Source of the DNA: Blautia sp. An249
GTDB taxonomy: Bacteria; Bacillota; Clostridia; Lachnospirales; Lachnospiraceae
Reading direction: 5' to 3'
DNA: 64,000 nucleotides
Assembly: GCF_002159835.1 (NCBI RefSeq)
Contig: NZ_NFJL01000001.1
Span: 62,001 to 126,000 of the forward strand
The position numbers and the translations under genes were made by a program. The notes below the pieces were generated by a model. That model saw only the letters and a program-made list of their open reading frames with translations, was not told where the DNA came from and did not search any database. Positions 22,601-31,293 of the stretch are shown piece after piece. Positions within the stretch are counted from its first letter, which is position 1. Each line of letters starts with the position of its first letter.

Positions 22601-23761
22601 ATGAAAGCTCAGTTAAGTTCCAGAGAGAGGGTAAATCGCAGTTTAAACCATGAGGAAACGGATCGGATTCCTCTGGATTTAGGCTCCACTCCGTTTACTA
22701 CACTTCACCTGGAAGTGGCAAAAGACCTGAACCGTTATTTCGGACTGACCCAGGAGAAGTATGAGTTTGTGTCCTTTAGCGCTCAGGCAGTGAAAATAAG
22801 TCCGGCGCTGAAAGAGAAACTGAACATTGATACCTGCGGTGTGACTACCCGTCTGCCGGATTCCTATAAGATGGTCATCGATGAAACAAACTCCTATGTG
22901 GATGAATGGGGGATTCAGTATCGGAGAGTTCCTCATTCCTTTCAGTACGATTTTGTAAAAAATCCTCTGGAAGAAGCCGATTTAGAGGAACTGGAAAACT
23001 TTGAATTCCCGGATCCGGTGGACGATACCCGGTTTGCCGGATTTCGGGAACAGGTAAAACAGCTCTATGATGAAACGGACAAAGCAATTGTATTAAATCC
23101 TCCCTATGGATGTCAGATCATGGCGGTGGAGGCGTGGCTGACGGGGTTTGAAAGGCACTACTGTGACATTGCAACGGATCATGAGTTTCTTCACGCCTTG
23201 TCGAAAAGGCTGCTGGACTGGTATGAGAAATGGCTGGACAGAGCTCTGGACGAAGTGGGAGAATACATTTCCGTGGTGGCCTGTGCAGATGATCTGGGAA
23301 TTCAGTCAGGGCCGATGATTCGGCCGGAGACGTATCGGGAGTTATTCCAACCCTACCATAAACAATTGTATAACTACATAAAGGAAAGAACAGACGCTAA
23401 GATCTTTCTGCATTCCTGTGGCTCTGTGGTGCAGTTTATGGATGATATGATTGAAAATGGAGTAGAAATTCTCAATCCGGTTCAGGTAACGGCTAAGGAC
23501 ATGGATACTCAGTATTTAAAGAAGAACTGGGGAGACAGACTGACCTTCTGGGGAGGCGGATGCAATGCGCAGAAGATTCTGCCTTTTGGAACAGTCGAAG
23601 AAGTGAAAGAAGAAGTACACCGCAGAGTCCGGGATTTAAAACCTCAGGGAGGATTTGTATTTGCACCCATTCATAACGTGCTTCCGGGAATCAGCGGAGA
23701 AAAAGTGGCTGCCATGTATCAGACGGCATGGGAATGCGGACAGTATAAGCCGTCCTATTAA
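22601..23761 (+). CDS. uroporphyrinogen decarboxylase-family (MtaA-like) protein
   Basis: A 386-residue URO-D-fold protein. The N-terminal heme-pathway arginine pattern is replaced by SSRERVNRSLNHEETDRIPLDLG, typical of the methylcobamide methyltransferase branch. LHSCGS (His-x-Cys) and a later GGGCNAQ Cys resemble the zinc site that activates thiols in MtaA-type enzymes. It is first in an uptake-and-breakdown operon, so methyl transfer from a methylated substrate is more plausible than heme synthesis; this is inference. Confidence 0.75.
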   Translation: MKAQLSSRERVNRSLNHEETDRIPLDLGSTPFTTLHLEVAKDLNRYFGLTQEKYEFVSFSAQAVKISPALKEKLNIDTCGVTTRLPDSYKMVIDETNSYVDEWGIQYRRVPHSFQYDFVKNPLEEADLEELENFEFPDPVDDTRFAGFREQVKQLYDETDKAIVLNPPYGCQIMAVEAWLTGFERHYCDIATDHEFLHALSKRLLDWYEKWLDRALDEVGEYISVVACADDLGIQSGPMIRPETYRELFQPYHKQLYNYIKERTDAKIFLHSCGSVVQFMDDMIENGVEILNPVQVTAKDMDTQYLKKNWGDRLTFWGGGCNAQKILPFGTVEEVKEEVHRRVRDLKPQGGFVFAPIHNVLPGISGEKVAAMYQTAWECGQYKPSY

Positions 23762-23781
23762 GTAAGAGAGGAGGGGACAGG

Positions 23782-25080
23782 ATGGATGAAATTAATCAAA
23801 AACTTTCAGTATCAAGATTAGGTGTGCTGGGTCTGCAGCATGTACTGATTTTGTATTTCAGCTCGGTATCAGTTCCTATTATTGTGGGAAATGCGCTGGG
23901 ATTTTCCACAGAGGAAACGGCGTTTCTGATTAACGCCAGTCTTTTATGCGCGGGAATTGCTACCCTGGTACAGAGTATTGGATTCGGGAAATATGTGGGC
24001 TTAAAGCTTCCTGTTATGCAGGGAATGACCCTGATGGCATCGGGAGGACTTACTGCCATTGCCACCGGCTATGATATTCAGACCGTGTTTGGATCCGTCA
24101 TTGCTTCCGGAATTGTCTGTCTGGCAGTGGGGCCGGTATTCGGAAAACTGATGCCTCTGTTTCCGGGAATCGTCAGAGGCTGTGTAATCAGTATTGTGGG
24201 ACTTACCCTGATTCCGGTGGCGGTAAACTGGATTGCAGGAACCAAGGACACCCCTATGTACGGACATCCCAGGAATTTCCTGCTGACATTAATTGTAGTG
24301 GCTGTTATTGTTGTATTAAATAAATTTGCCAGTGGCTTTGTGAAGAATATTGCGGTTCTGATTGCTCTGTGCGCCGGATTCCTGGCTGCTGTTGCCATGG
24401 GAATGGTGGATCTTTCCCAGGTGGCGGATGCATCCTGGTTTGGTGTGACCCTTCCGTTCCATTTCGGAATGCCGAAATTTGCAGTTACACCTATTTTATC
24501 TCTCAGCATTGTCATGCTGGTAATTATGGCGGAGTCGATTGTAATCTATCTGGCCATCGGGGAGATTGTAGAGAAAGAGATTACGGAACAGGACATGACC
24601 AGAGGCTTTCTGGCCAATGGAATCAATGCTATCTTTTCCGGAATTTTCAACTCTTTTGTCTTTACTTCGTTTACTCAGAATATCGGTTTGGTAGCTCTTA
24701 CCAGAGTAAAGAGCAGATATACCACAGCGGCGGGCGGAGTAATCTTAATTTTGCTGGGCTTCTTTCCCAAAATAGCCACCGTGGTGGCATCCATTCCCTC
24801 TCCGGTACTGGGAGGCGTAGGGATTGTGGTGTTTGCTACCATTACCACAAGCGGAATGAAAACCATGTTAAGCAGTGGACTGGAGAAGGGGGAAAATGCG
24901 CTGATTGCGGCCCTTTCTATCGGAGTGGGACTTGGCTCTACCCTGCTTAAGAATCTGTCTGCGTTTGCAGCCTTCCATTCCAATATCCGGATCTTTCTGG
25001 AAGACGGTGTGATTACCGGATGTATTACGGCTGTGGTTCTGAATCTGATTTTTAATGGTTTAAAAGAAAAAAAGAAATGA
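23782..25080 (+). CDS. NCS2-family nucleobase (xanthine/uracil-type) permease
   Basis: A 432-residue membrane protein with the NCS2 pattern: GLQHVLILYFSSVSVPIIVG at the N-terminus (the QH motif), KLPVMQGMTLMASGGLTAIATGY, a MAESIVIYLAIGEIV helix and TSFTQNIGLVALTRVKSRY. It should import a purine or similar heterocycle with protons. It follows the URO-D gene by 20 bases in the same operon. Confidence 0.85.
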   Translation: MDEINQKLSVSRLGVLGLQHVLILYFSSVSVPIIVGNALGFSTEETAFLINASLLCAGIATLVQSIGFGKYVGLKLPVMQGMTLMASGGLTAIATGYDIQTVFGSVIASGIVCLAVGPVFGKLMPLFPGIVRGCVISIVGLTLIPVAVNWIAGTKDTPMYGHPRNFLLTLIVVAVIVVLNKFASGFVKNIAVLIALCAGFLAAVAMGMVDLSQVADASWFGVTLPFHFGMPKFAVTPILSLSIVMLVIMAESIVIYLAIGEIVEKEITEQDMTRGFLANGINAIFSGIFNSFVFTSFTQNIGLVALTRVKSRYTTAAGGVILILLGFFPKIATVVASIPSPVLGGVGIVVFATITTSGMKTMLSSGLEKGENALIAALSIGVGLGSTLLKNLSAFAAFHSNIRIFLEDGVITGCITAVVLNLIFNGLKEKKK

Positions 25081-25084
25081 TAAC

Positions 25085-25117
25085 CAGCCGGATGTGAAGG
25101 CGTTTTCCATCCGGCTG
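25085..25117 (+). terminator. intercistronic hairpin after the permease
   Basis: CAGCCGGATG and CATCCGGCTG form a perfect 10-bp stem with a 13-base loop, followed by AATTTG. It sits between the permease and the ABC ATPase and probably attenuates or processes the long mRNA. Confidence 0.55.
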
Positions 25118-25143
25118 AATTTGTCAGAGAAAGGAGGGGTTAG

Positions 25144-26631
25144 ATGGAAAGCCCGCAAGCCGTATTGGAAATGAAAGGGATCCGGAAGCATTTCTCTGAA
25201 AATCTGGTATTAAAAGATGTGGATTTTACTTTAAGGGCAGGTGAGGTTCATGCCCTTTTAGGAGCTAACGGCGCGGGGAAATCCACGCTGATGAAGATTG
25301 CCTGCGGAGTTCTTCCCTACGACCGGGGTCAGGTTTATGTGAGAGGAAAACAGGTACAGTTCCGGTCAGTGACAGAAGCCCGAAACGCCGGTCTGGCTAT
25401 GATACATCAGGAACTGAGTCTGTTAAAAAACCGATGTGTATACGAGAATATTTTCATGGGAAGAGAGCTGACGAAACCAGGTTTTCCTGGTCTGTTAGAC
25501 GAGAAAAAGATGATAGAAATCAGCCGGAAGATCCTGGGAGAGATGGGATATGAATTAGACCCGCAGAGAAAGACAGCAGATCTCAGTGTAGCCTGGCAGC
25601 AGATTGTAGAGATTGCCAAGGCTGTCTGGAAAAAAGCGGATATTATAATTATGGACGAGCCTACTTCCAGTCTCACGAAACAGGAGACCAGTCAACTGTT
25701 TCAGTTAATCGGCAGGCTGAAGGGGGAAGGCTGCGGTATCGTCTATATTTCTCATAAAATAGAAGAATTGTTTCAGATTGCAGACAGAATTACTGTACTA
25801 AACCAGGGAAAGGTCTGCCTGGAAAAGGAGATGTCACAGGTTTCAAAAGAAGAGCTTCTGTATGCTATGACAGGGAAACATATTTATGAAACCAGAAGGG
25901 AAAAAGCACGGACAGGAGAGGGGATTCTGCGGGTGGAAGGACTGGGCGGAAAAGGATTTCACAACTGCAGTCTCTCCGTCAGAAAAGGGGAGATTGTATC
26001 CATAACCGGAATTGTGGGAGCCGGAAGGAGCGAACTGGTCAGCAGTATTTTCGGGATAAATAAAGCGTCAGAAGGAAAAATTTTCCTGTTGGGGGAAGAA
26101 GTTCCTCTGCGTCATTCTCCCTCTTATAGTATAAAAAAGAAACTGGGGCTTTTGCCCGAAGATCGGAAAAAACAAGGGCTGATTATGGGAATGTCTGTGG
26201 AGAGAAACATTGTCCAGGCGGCATTGAACCTGCTGTTTCCCAGAGGGTTTATTTCAGCCTCTGCTGTTTCTGAACAGGCCGGAAAGTATGGCCGCCAGGC
26301 ATTGTACCAACAGGAAATGGAGAAACTTCCGGAAAAGTTAAGCGGAGGAAATCAGCAGAAGGTTGTGCTGGCAAAATGGCTCTGTACAAACTGTCAGATA
26401 CTCATTTTTGATGAACCCACAAAAGGGATCGATGCGGCGGCCAGAGAAGAAATTTACCGGCTAATGGAGGAACTGGCACGGCAGGGAAAAGGAATTCTGA
26501 TGGTATCTTCTGACCAGAGAGAGGTACTGCAGATGAGCGATCGGGTTTATGTGATGAAACAGGGAACGATAAGCAGAGAATTAAAAAGAGAGGAAATAAC
26601 AGAAGAAAAAATCATTTCAGCGGAATTTTAA
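25144..26631 (+). CDS. ribose-type ABC importer, ATP-binding protein (two NBDs)
   Basis: A 495-residue RbsA/MglA-like ATPase with two nucleotide-binding domains. The first has Walker A GANGAGKST and Walker B IIIMDEPTSSLT. The second has degenerate Walker A (GIVGAGRSE), signature LSGGNQQKVVLAKWL and ILIFDEPTKGID. This is the usual layout of carbohydrate-uptake-2 importers, which also handle nucleosides. It drives the two permeases that follow. Confidence 0.9.
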   Translation: MESPQAVLEMKGIRKHFSENLVLKDVDFTLRAGEVHALLGANGAGKSTLMKIACGVLPYDRGQVYVRGKQVQFRSVTEARNAGLAMIHQELSLLKNRCVYENIFMGRELTKPGFPGLLDEKKMIEISRKILGEMGYELDPQRKTADLSVAWQQIVEIAKAVWKKADIIIMDEPTSSLTKQETSQLFQLIGRLKGEGCGIVYISHKIEELFQIADRITVLNQGKVCLEKEMSQVSKEELLYAMTGKHIYETRREKARTGEGILRVEGLGGKGFHNCSLSVRKGEIVSITGIVGAGRSELVSSIFGINKASEGKIFLLGEEVPLRHSPSYSIKKKLGLLPEDRKKQGLIMGMSVERNIVQAALNLLFPRGFISASAVSEQAGKYGRQALYQQEMEKLPEKLSGGNQQKVVLAKWLCTNCQILIFDEPTKGIDAAAREEIYRLMEELARQGKGILMVSSDQREVLQMSDRVYVMKQGTISRELKREEITEEKIISAEF

Positions 26632-26643
26632 GGGGATGGGAAA

Positions 26644-27618
26644 ATGAGAAGAGGTGAAAAAAACAGGACTTCTCAGAGGGAAGGAATCGCTGCGCTGCAG
26701 GGTACAATTATGGTGTTTTTACTTTTTTCCATAGTTTCTGACAATTTTTTTACTGTGTACAATATATCGAATGTATTAAAAAACAGCGCTGTTTTATTTC
26801 TTGTATCCATTGGAATTACAATGGCAATTGTAATAGGCTGCAACGATATTTCAGCAGGTTCCGTGATGTCGGTAAGCGGTATAATAACAGCTCTGCTGTT
26901 AAAGAACGGGTTCGGACTTTGGACTGCCATTGCTGCCGGACTGGGGACGGGAATCCTGGCCGGCGTTTTAAACGGTATTCTGATTGTGTGGTTTCAGGCC
27001 AATTTCTGGGTTGCTACTTTTGCAACCTATAGCATTGCACAGGGCGCTGCCCTGGTTATGAGTAACGGAAACGGGATTGCAGGTTTTCCGGGCGCTTTTC
27101 GTTTCCTGGGAACAGGGAGGCTGGCCGGGATTTATGTGATTGTATATCTTGCTTTTTTTATGGGAGCCGGAGCCTGGTTTCTTATGAAAAAGACACGTTT
27201 TGGAGAACATATTTATGCAGTGGGCGGAAGTGAAGAGATTGCCCGCCTTTGCGGACTGTCTGTGGAAAAAATAAAGTTCGGAGTCTTTGTACTAAGCGGA
27301 ACACTTGCGGGGGCCGCCGGGATTTTATTGGCGGCGAAAACGAACGTGGCTATGCCTTCGGGAGGCGCCGGATATGAATTCGACGCCATTGCGGCCGCCA
27401 TGATTGGAGGCACTTCTCTGGAAGGGGGAAAAGGAACCATTCAGGGAACGGCGGTAGGCGTTTTTCTGATAACCATATTAAGAAATGGGCTGACTGTTCT
27501 GGGAATTTCTTCTGTTTTTCATTATCTTCTGATTGGTCTGATAATTATGGGGGTGATTATTCTGGATGTGACCCGTACAAGAGTGCAGGAGAGGAAAAAA
27601 GGAGGGAGGAGAGGTTGA
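26644..27618 (+). CDS. ribose-type ABC importer permease 1
   Basis: A 324-residue RbsC-like permease with about 8-10 hydrophobic segments and the family motif GGTSLEGGKGTIQGTAVGVFL near residue 255. It is paired with a second, different permease, so the channel is a heterodimer. The stop overlaps the next start. Confidence 0.85.
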   Translation: MRRGEKNRTSQREGIAALQGTIMVFLLFSIVSDNFFTVYNISNVLKNSAVLFLVSIGITMAIVIGCNDISAGSVMSVSGIITALLLKNGFGLWTAIAAGLGTGILAGVLNGILIVWFQANFWVATFATYSIAQGAALVMSNGNGIAGFPGAFRFLGTGRLAGIYVIVYLAFFMGAGAWFLMKKTRFGEHIYAVGGSEEIARLCGLSVEKIKFGVFVLSGTLAGAAGILLAAKTNVAMPSGGAGYEFDAIAAAMIGGTSLEGGKGTIQGTAVGVFLITILRNGLTVLGISSVFHYLLIGLIIMGVIILDVTRTRVQERKKGGRRG

Positions 27619-28601
27619 AAAGCACAAGAAGACAGAAAATTTTTTCCTATGTTCCCCAGGTCGTCATGCTGTGGACGTTAGTACTGTTTCTTTCGGTAAC
27701 AGAGCCGGCCTTTTTAACAAAAGAAAATCTGAGCAATATTTTTATCGGTCAGGTGCCTTTTTTACTGTTGCTTAGCCTGGGGATGACAATCTCTGTCATT
27801 GTCAGGGGACTGGATTTATCAATCGGCTCCAACATGGCGCTGTCCAGTTGTATTGCCGGACTGGTAATGAAACAGGCAGGGATGCTGCCGGGAATTCTGT
27901 CCGGACTTCTGACAGGCTGTCTGCTTGGAATGGCTAATGGGATACTGATTGCTAAAGTCCGCCTTCCCGCCTTTATTGCAACATACGGAATGGACTGGAT
28001 TGGAAAAGGGCTTGCCTATGTGCTGATGATGGGAACCACTGCCTATGGATTTTCCCCCGCCTTCCGTAGTCTCAGCCTGGGAAGTACCGCTGGAATTCCT
28101 CACCTGCTGCTGATATGCCTCACAGGGTTTGCTGTGGTCTGCTTCCTCTTTTCCAGGACGGTATTCGGATGGAAAGTGTATGCAGTGGGCTTAAATACCC
28201 AGGGAGCAGTCTGCAGCGGAGTGGAAGTTGACAGGATTCTGACAGGCGCTTACATGCTGAACGGTCTGTTGGCTGGTTTGACAGGGCTTCTGTATATCAG
28301 TCAGCTGGATGCAGTAGATCCTACCATTGGAGAAGGATGGAGTATGAAACTGATTGCGGCTGTGTTAATCGGAGGCGCATCTATGAAGGGCGGTAGAGCC
28401 ACTATGGGGCATACTCTGTTTGGGGTGCTGATTCTGGCAATTCTGACGAATGGGATTAATCTCTGGGGTGTTTCCTCTCTGTGGCAGCAGGTTGTTACAG
28501 GATGCGTGATCCTTTTTTCCATTCTGTTGGAACAGAGCAGCCGCCTGTTTAGAGCATATATGGAAAAGCGTCAGTGGGAGCAAAAGGAGAAAAAGATATG
28601 A
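27615..28601 (+). CDS. ribose-type ABC importer permease 2
   Basis: A 328-residue RbsC-like permease: VRGLDLSIGSNMALSS, and IGGASMKGGRATMGHTLFGVLIL near residue 254. It starts at TTG overlapping the upstream stop (TTGA), and its stop overlaps the binding-protein start (ATGA); the three are translationally coupled. Confidence 0.85.
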   Translation: MKSTRRQKIFSYVPQVVMLWTLVLFLSVTEPAFLTKENLSNIFIGQVPFLLLLSLGMTISVIVRGLDLSIGSNMALSSCIAGLVMKQAGMLPGILSGLLTGCLLGMANGILIAKVRLPAFIATYGMDWIGKGLAYVLMMGTTAYGFSPAFRSLSLGSTAGIPHLLLICLTGFAVVCFLFSRTVFGWKVYAVGLNTQGAVCSGVEVDRILTGAYMLNGLLAGLTGLLYISQLDAVDPTIGEGWSMKLIAAVLIGGASMKGGRATMGHTLFGVLILAILTNGINLWGVSSLWQQVVTGCVILFSILLEQSSRLFRAYMEKRQWEQKEKKI

Positions 28602-29551
28602 AGAGATCGGTTTCCTGGGGGATTTGTATTATTCTGGCCGGGATTCTGGCCGTAAAAGTAATCACCGGCCAGAACGGTCAGGAAGAACCGAAAAAAGTGG
28701 CGGTTATCTTAAAAGGACTTACTACTTCCTACTGGTATTCGGTAAAAGACGGGGCGGAGGCAGCAGCAGAAGATTTGGGAGTAGAGATTGATATTTTAGC
28801 CCCGGTAAAAGCAGACAGCAATGAACTTCAGCTTCAGCTTCTGGAAGAAGCGGTGGGAGGTCAGTACGAAGTAATCTGCATCAGCCCGGCAGATTCCCGG
28901 GGGATTCTTCCGGGAATTGAACTGGCAAACGACGCAGGGATTCCTGTTGTGAATTACGCCACCGGTATAGACGGAGATGTGGAGATTGCAAGTTTCATCC
29001 GAATTGAAGATTTTGATGCAGAATATCAGGTGGCATCCCGTCTCTGCGATATAATTGGAGAAGGGGAAGTTGTTATTCTGGAGGGGCCGGCAGGACAGCA
29101 AAATGCCATAGATAAAACGGAAGGTGCGAAAAAAGCCATCGAAGAACATCCTCAAATCCAGCTTGTGGCCTCCCAGACAGCCAACTGGATCCGTAACGAG
29201 GCCTTTGTGGTGACCCAGAACCTCCTGCAGGCCCACCCTGATATCCGGGGAATCATTGCATGCAACGACGATATGGCAGTGGGTGCGGCAGAAGCGGTGG
29301 AGCAGGCAGGAAAAAAGGGAGAGATTTCTATCAGCGGGATGAATTGCGCGGATTTTGCCCTGGAAGCCATAAAAGAGGGAAGAATTCACGTTACCATTGA
29401 CGTTATGGCTTACGAACTGGGGTATCAGGCTGTAGAAGTGGCAGATAAAATCAGGAACGGGGAAGAATATGAAGAAAATATTATCATGGAAACGGAGATA
29501 TGTGATATAGAAAACGTAGAAAAGATGGAGAAGAAGCATCAGAGAGAATAG
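28598..29551 (+). CDS. ribose-type ABC importer substrate-binding protein
   Basis: A 317-residue type-1 periplasmic binding protein: N-terminal membrane anchor (VSWGICIILAGILAVKVI, no lipobox Cys), KVAVILKGLTTSYWYSVKDGAEAAAEDLG, then an effector-type core (EGPAGQQNAIDKTEGAKKAI, ACNDDMAVGAAEAVEQAG). Signal-anchor attachment instead of lipidation is slightly unusual. It delivers the substrate to the permease pair. Confidence 0.85.
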   Translation: MKRSVSWGICIILAGILAVKVITGQNGQEEPKKVAVILKGLTTSYWYSVKDGAEAAAEDLGVEIDILAPVKADSNELQLQLLEEAVGGQYEVICISPADSRGILPGIELANDAGIPVVNYATGIDGDVEIASFIRIEDFDAEYQVASRLCDIIGEGEVVILEGPAGQQNAIDKTEGAKKAIEEHPQIQLVASQTANWIRNEAFVVTQNLLQAHPDIRGIIACNDDMAVGAAEAVEQAGKKGEISISGMNCADFALEAIKEGRIHVTIDVMAYELGYQAVEVADKIRNGEEYEENIIMETEICDIENVEKMEKKHQRE

Positions 29552-29577
29552 GCAGGACTTTATTCTCTTTTCTGTTC

Positions 29578-29606
29578 TTGAGACTTTCCGGGAAAAGGGA
29601 TATACT
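29578..29606 (+). promoter_or_regulatory. internal promoter before the amidohydrolase gene
   Basis: TTGAGA (29578-29583) and TATACT (29601-29606) with a 17-base spacer in the 110-base gap of the operon. It would allow the two enzymes to be expressed apart from the transporter. Confidence 0.5.
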
Positions 29607-29661
29607 GGGAAGAAAGAGAGCCTTCCTATGTGGTTTGGCAAAAGAGAAAGGAAATAAAGTC

Positions 29662-31278
29662 ATGGAAAACAGAAAAGGATGTATATTTGAAAACGGAAAA
29701 ATTTTTACATCCGATAAGAACAACTTATATGCAGATTCTATGATTGTAGAAGAAGGCCGGATTCGCTGGATTGGGAAGAGAGACAGCCGTCCGGACTGCG
29801 ACTATGAAAAGGTGGATCTCGGGGGTGCGTGTGTCATTCCTGGATTTGTAGACGCTCATATGCACCCGGTGATGCTGGCGGATTTCAGCAGGAAAATTTC
29901 TGCACTGCCTCCGAAAGTCCATTCTATCGAAGAACTGGCAGAAGAAATCAGGAAAAAGCGAAAAGAGCAGGGGCCGGGTCAGTGGATTCAGGGTTGGGGT
30001 TATGATGAAGGAAAATTTTCGGAAAGACGTTCTCCTAACCGTTATGATTTGGATCGGGGGTGTGACGACGCACCTGTATCTATCCTCCGGACCTGCAGTC
30101 ATATCCGCTGTGTGAACAGCTATGCCCTGAAAATGGCAGGAATCGACAGAAATACGCCGGATCCTCCGGGAGGAGAAATCGAAAGGGATGAAAAGGGGGA
30201 ACCCACCGGTGTTTTGAAAGAGAATGCAAGAAACCTGATTATTCCCTTTATCCCCGAAGAAAAGAGGGAAGACACGGTACAGAGTCTGGTGGATTTAGGA
30301 GAGCTTCTGTTATCTCAGGGAATTGTGGCCGTCACCGATATGGGAAACCTGGACGGAGGGGACAATTATCTGCTGTATGAGGAAGCGGCAGAAAAAGGAT
30401 TTAAACAGGAAGTGGCCGTTTATTATATATGGGATTTCTTTATGGATAAAGAAGACTTTACTCTTCCGGAAGAGGGAAGGCAAAAAGACAGGCAGATCTT
30501 TGCCGCAGGGCTGAAACTGATTGGGGACGGAAGTGTTTCCGGAAGAACTGCCTGGATGGAGAAACCATATCTGGGAAGTGAGAAAGAATATGGGATTTCT
30601 GTCTGCACAGACCGGCAGATGGAGACGGCCATTGAATTCTGTAAAAAAAATCACTGTCAGCTTTCTATGCATGCAATGGGAACAAAAGCCATCGCCCGTG
30701 TGGTAGACAGAGCGGCCAGGGAAGAAAAATGGACTTTGGATGATACTCCCTATGTCCGTGTAGAGCATATTACCGATCCTCGGGAGGAGAGTATTAAACT
30801 GGCAGCGGAAAAAGGAATCGGCTTTGCCACCCAGCCTATTTTTATGTATGCGGAGATTGAAAGTTATTTAAAAAATCTGGGCGAAGCATGGATGAAAACC
30901 TGTTATCCTGTCCGCCATATGCTGGAGAAAGGGGTAAAAGTCTGCTTTTCAACCGATGCTCCGGCTACCTCCTGGGCGGAGCCGTCCGATCCCTTCCCCT
31001 GCCTGAAAGGAGCTGTTACGCGAAGGGCTTACGATGGCACAGATTGCGGACAAGAGCAGGCAGTAGATGTGGAAACAGCCATTCAGTTATATACCAGAGA
31101 GGCGGCTGAAATGGCCGGATTTCAGAAACTGGGGCAGTTGAAATCGGGATACAAAGCGGATTTCGTAATTCTGGACAGAGATATTTTCCGGATTTCCAGG
31201 GAAGATATTGATAAAGTGAAGGTACAGGAAGTCTATATAAAAGGGAAAAGAGAGTTTCTCAGACAGACAAAAAAATGA
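29662..31278 (+). CDS. YtcJ-like metal-dependent amidohydrolase
   Basis: A 538-residue amidohydrolase: VIPGFVDAHMHPVM (metal His-x-His), LIGDGSVSGRTAWMEKPY (carboxylated-Lys region of YtcJ members), SMHAMGTKAIARVVD, RVEHITDP and FSTDAPATSWAEP (final Asp). YtcJ/NfdA proteins hydrolyse amide or N-formyl bonds. In this operon it should open or deaminate the imported compound. The ATG at 29662 is chosen over the in-frame upstream extension because of the AAAGAGAAAGGA site. Confidence 0.85.
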   Translation: MENRKGCIFENGKIFTSDKNNLYADSMIVEEGRIRWIGKRDSRPDCDYEKVDLGGACVIPGFVDAHMHPVMLADFSRKISALPPKVHSIEELAEEIRKKRKEQGPGQWIQGWGYDEGKFSERRSPNRYDLDRGCDDAPVSILRTCSHIRCVNSYALKMAGIDRNTPDPPGGEIERDEKGEPTGVLKENARNLIIPFIPEEKREDTVQSLVDLGELLLSQGIVAVTDMGNLDGGDNYLLYEEAAEKGFKQEVAVYYIWDFFMDKEDFTLPEEGRQKDRQIFAAGLKLIGDGSVSGRTAWMEKPYLGSEKEYGISVCTDRQMETAIEFCKKNHCQLSMHAMGTKAIARVVDRAAREEKWTLDDTPYVRVEHITDPREESIKLAAEKGIGFATQPIFMYAEIESYLKNLGEAWMKTCYPVRHMLEKGVKVCFSTDAPATSWAEPSDPFPCLKGAVTRRAYDGTDCGQEQAVDVETAIQLYTREAAEMAGFQKLGQLKSGYKADFVILDRDIFRISREDIDKVKVQEVYIKGKREFLRQTKK

Positions 31279-31293
31279 GAAGGGAGAACCAAA

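Noticed and set aside
29578-29661. N-terminal extension of the amidohydrolase
   Set aside because: The stretch contains a TTGAGA-17-TATACT promoter and the family begins near the ATG at 29662.
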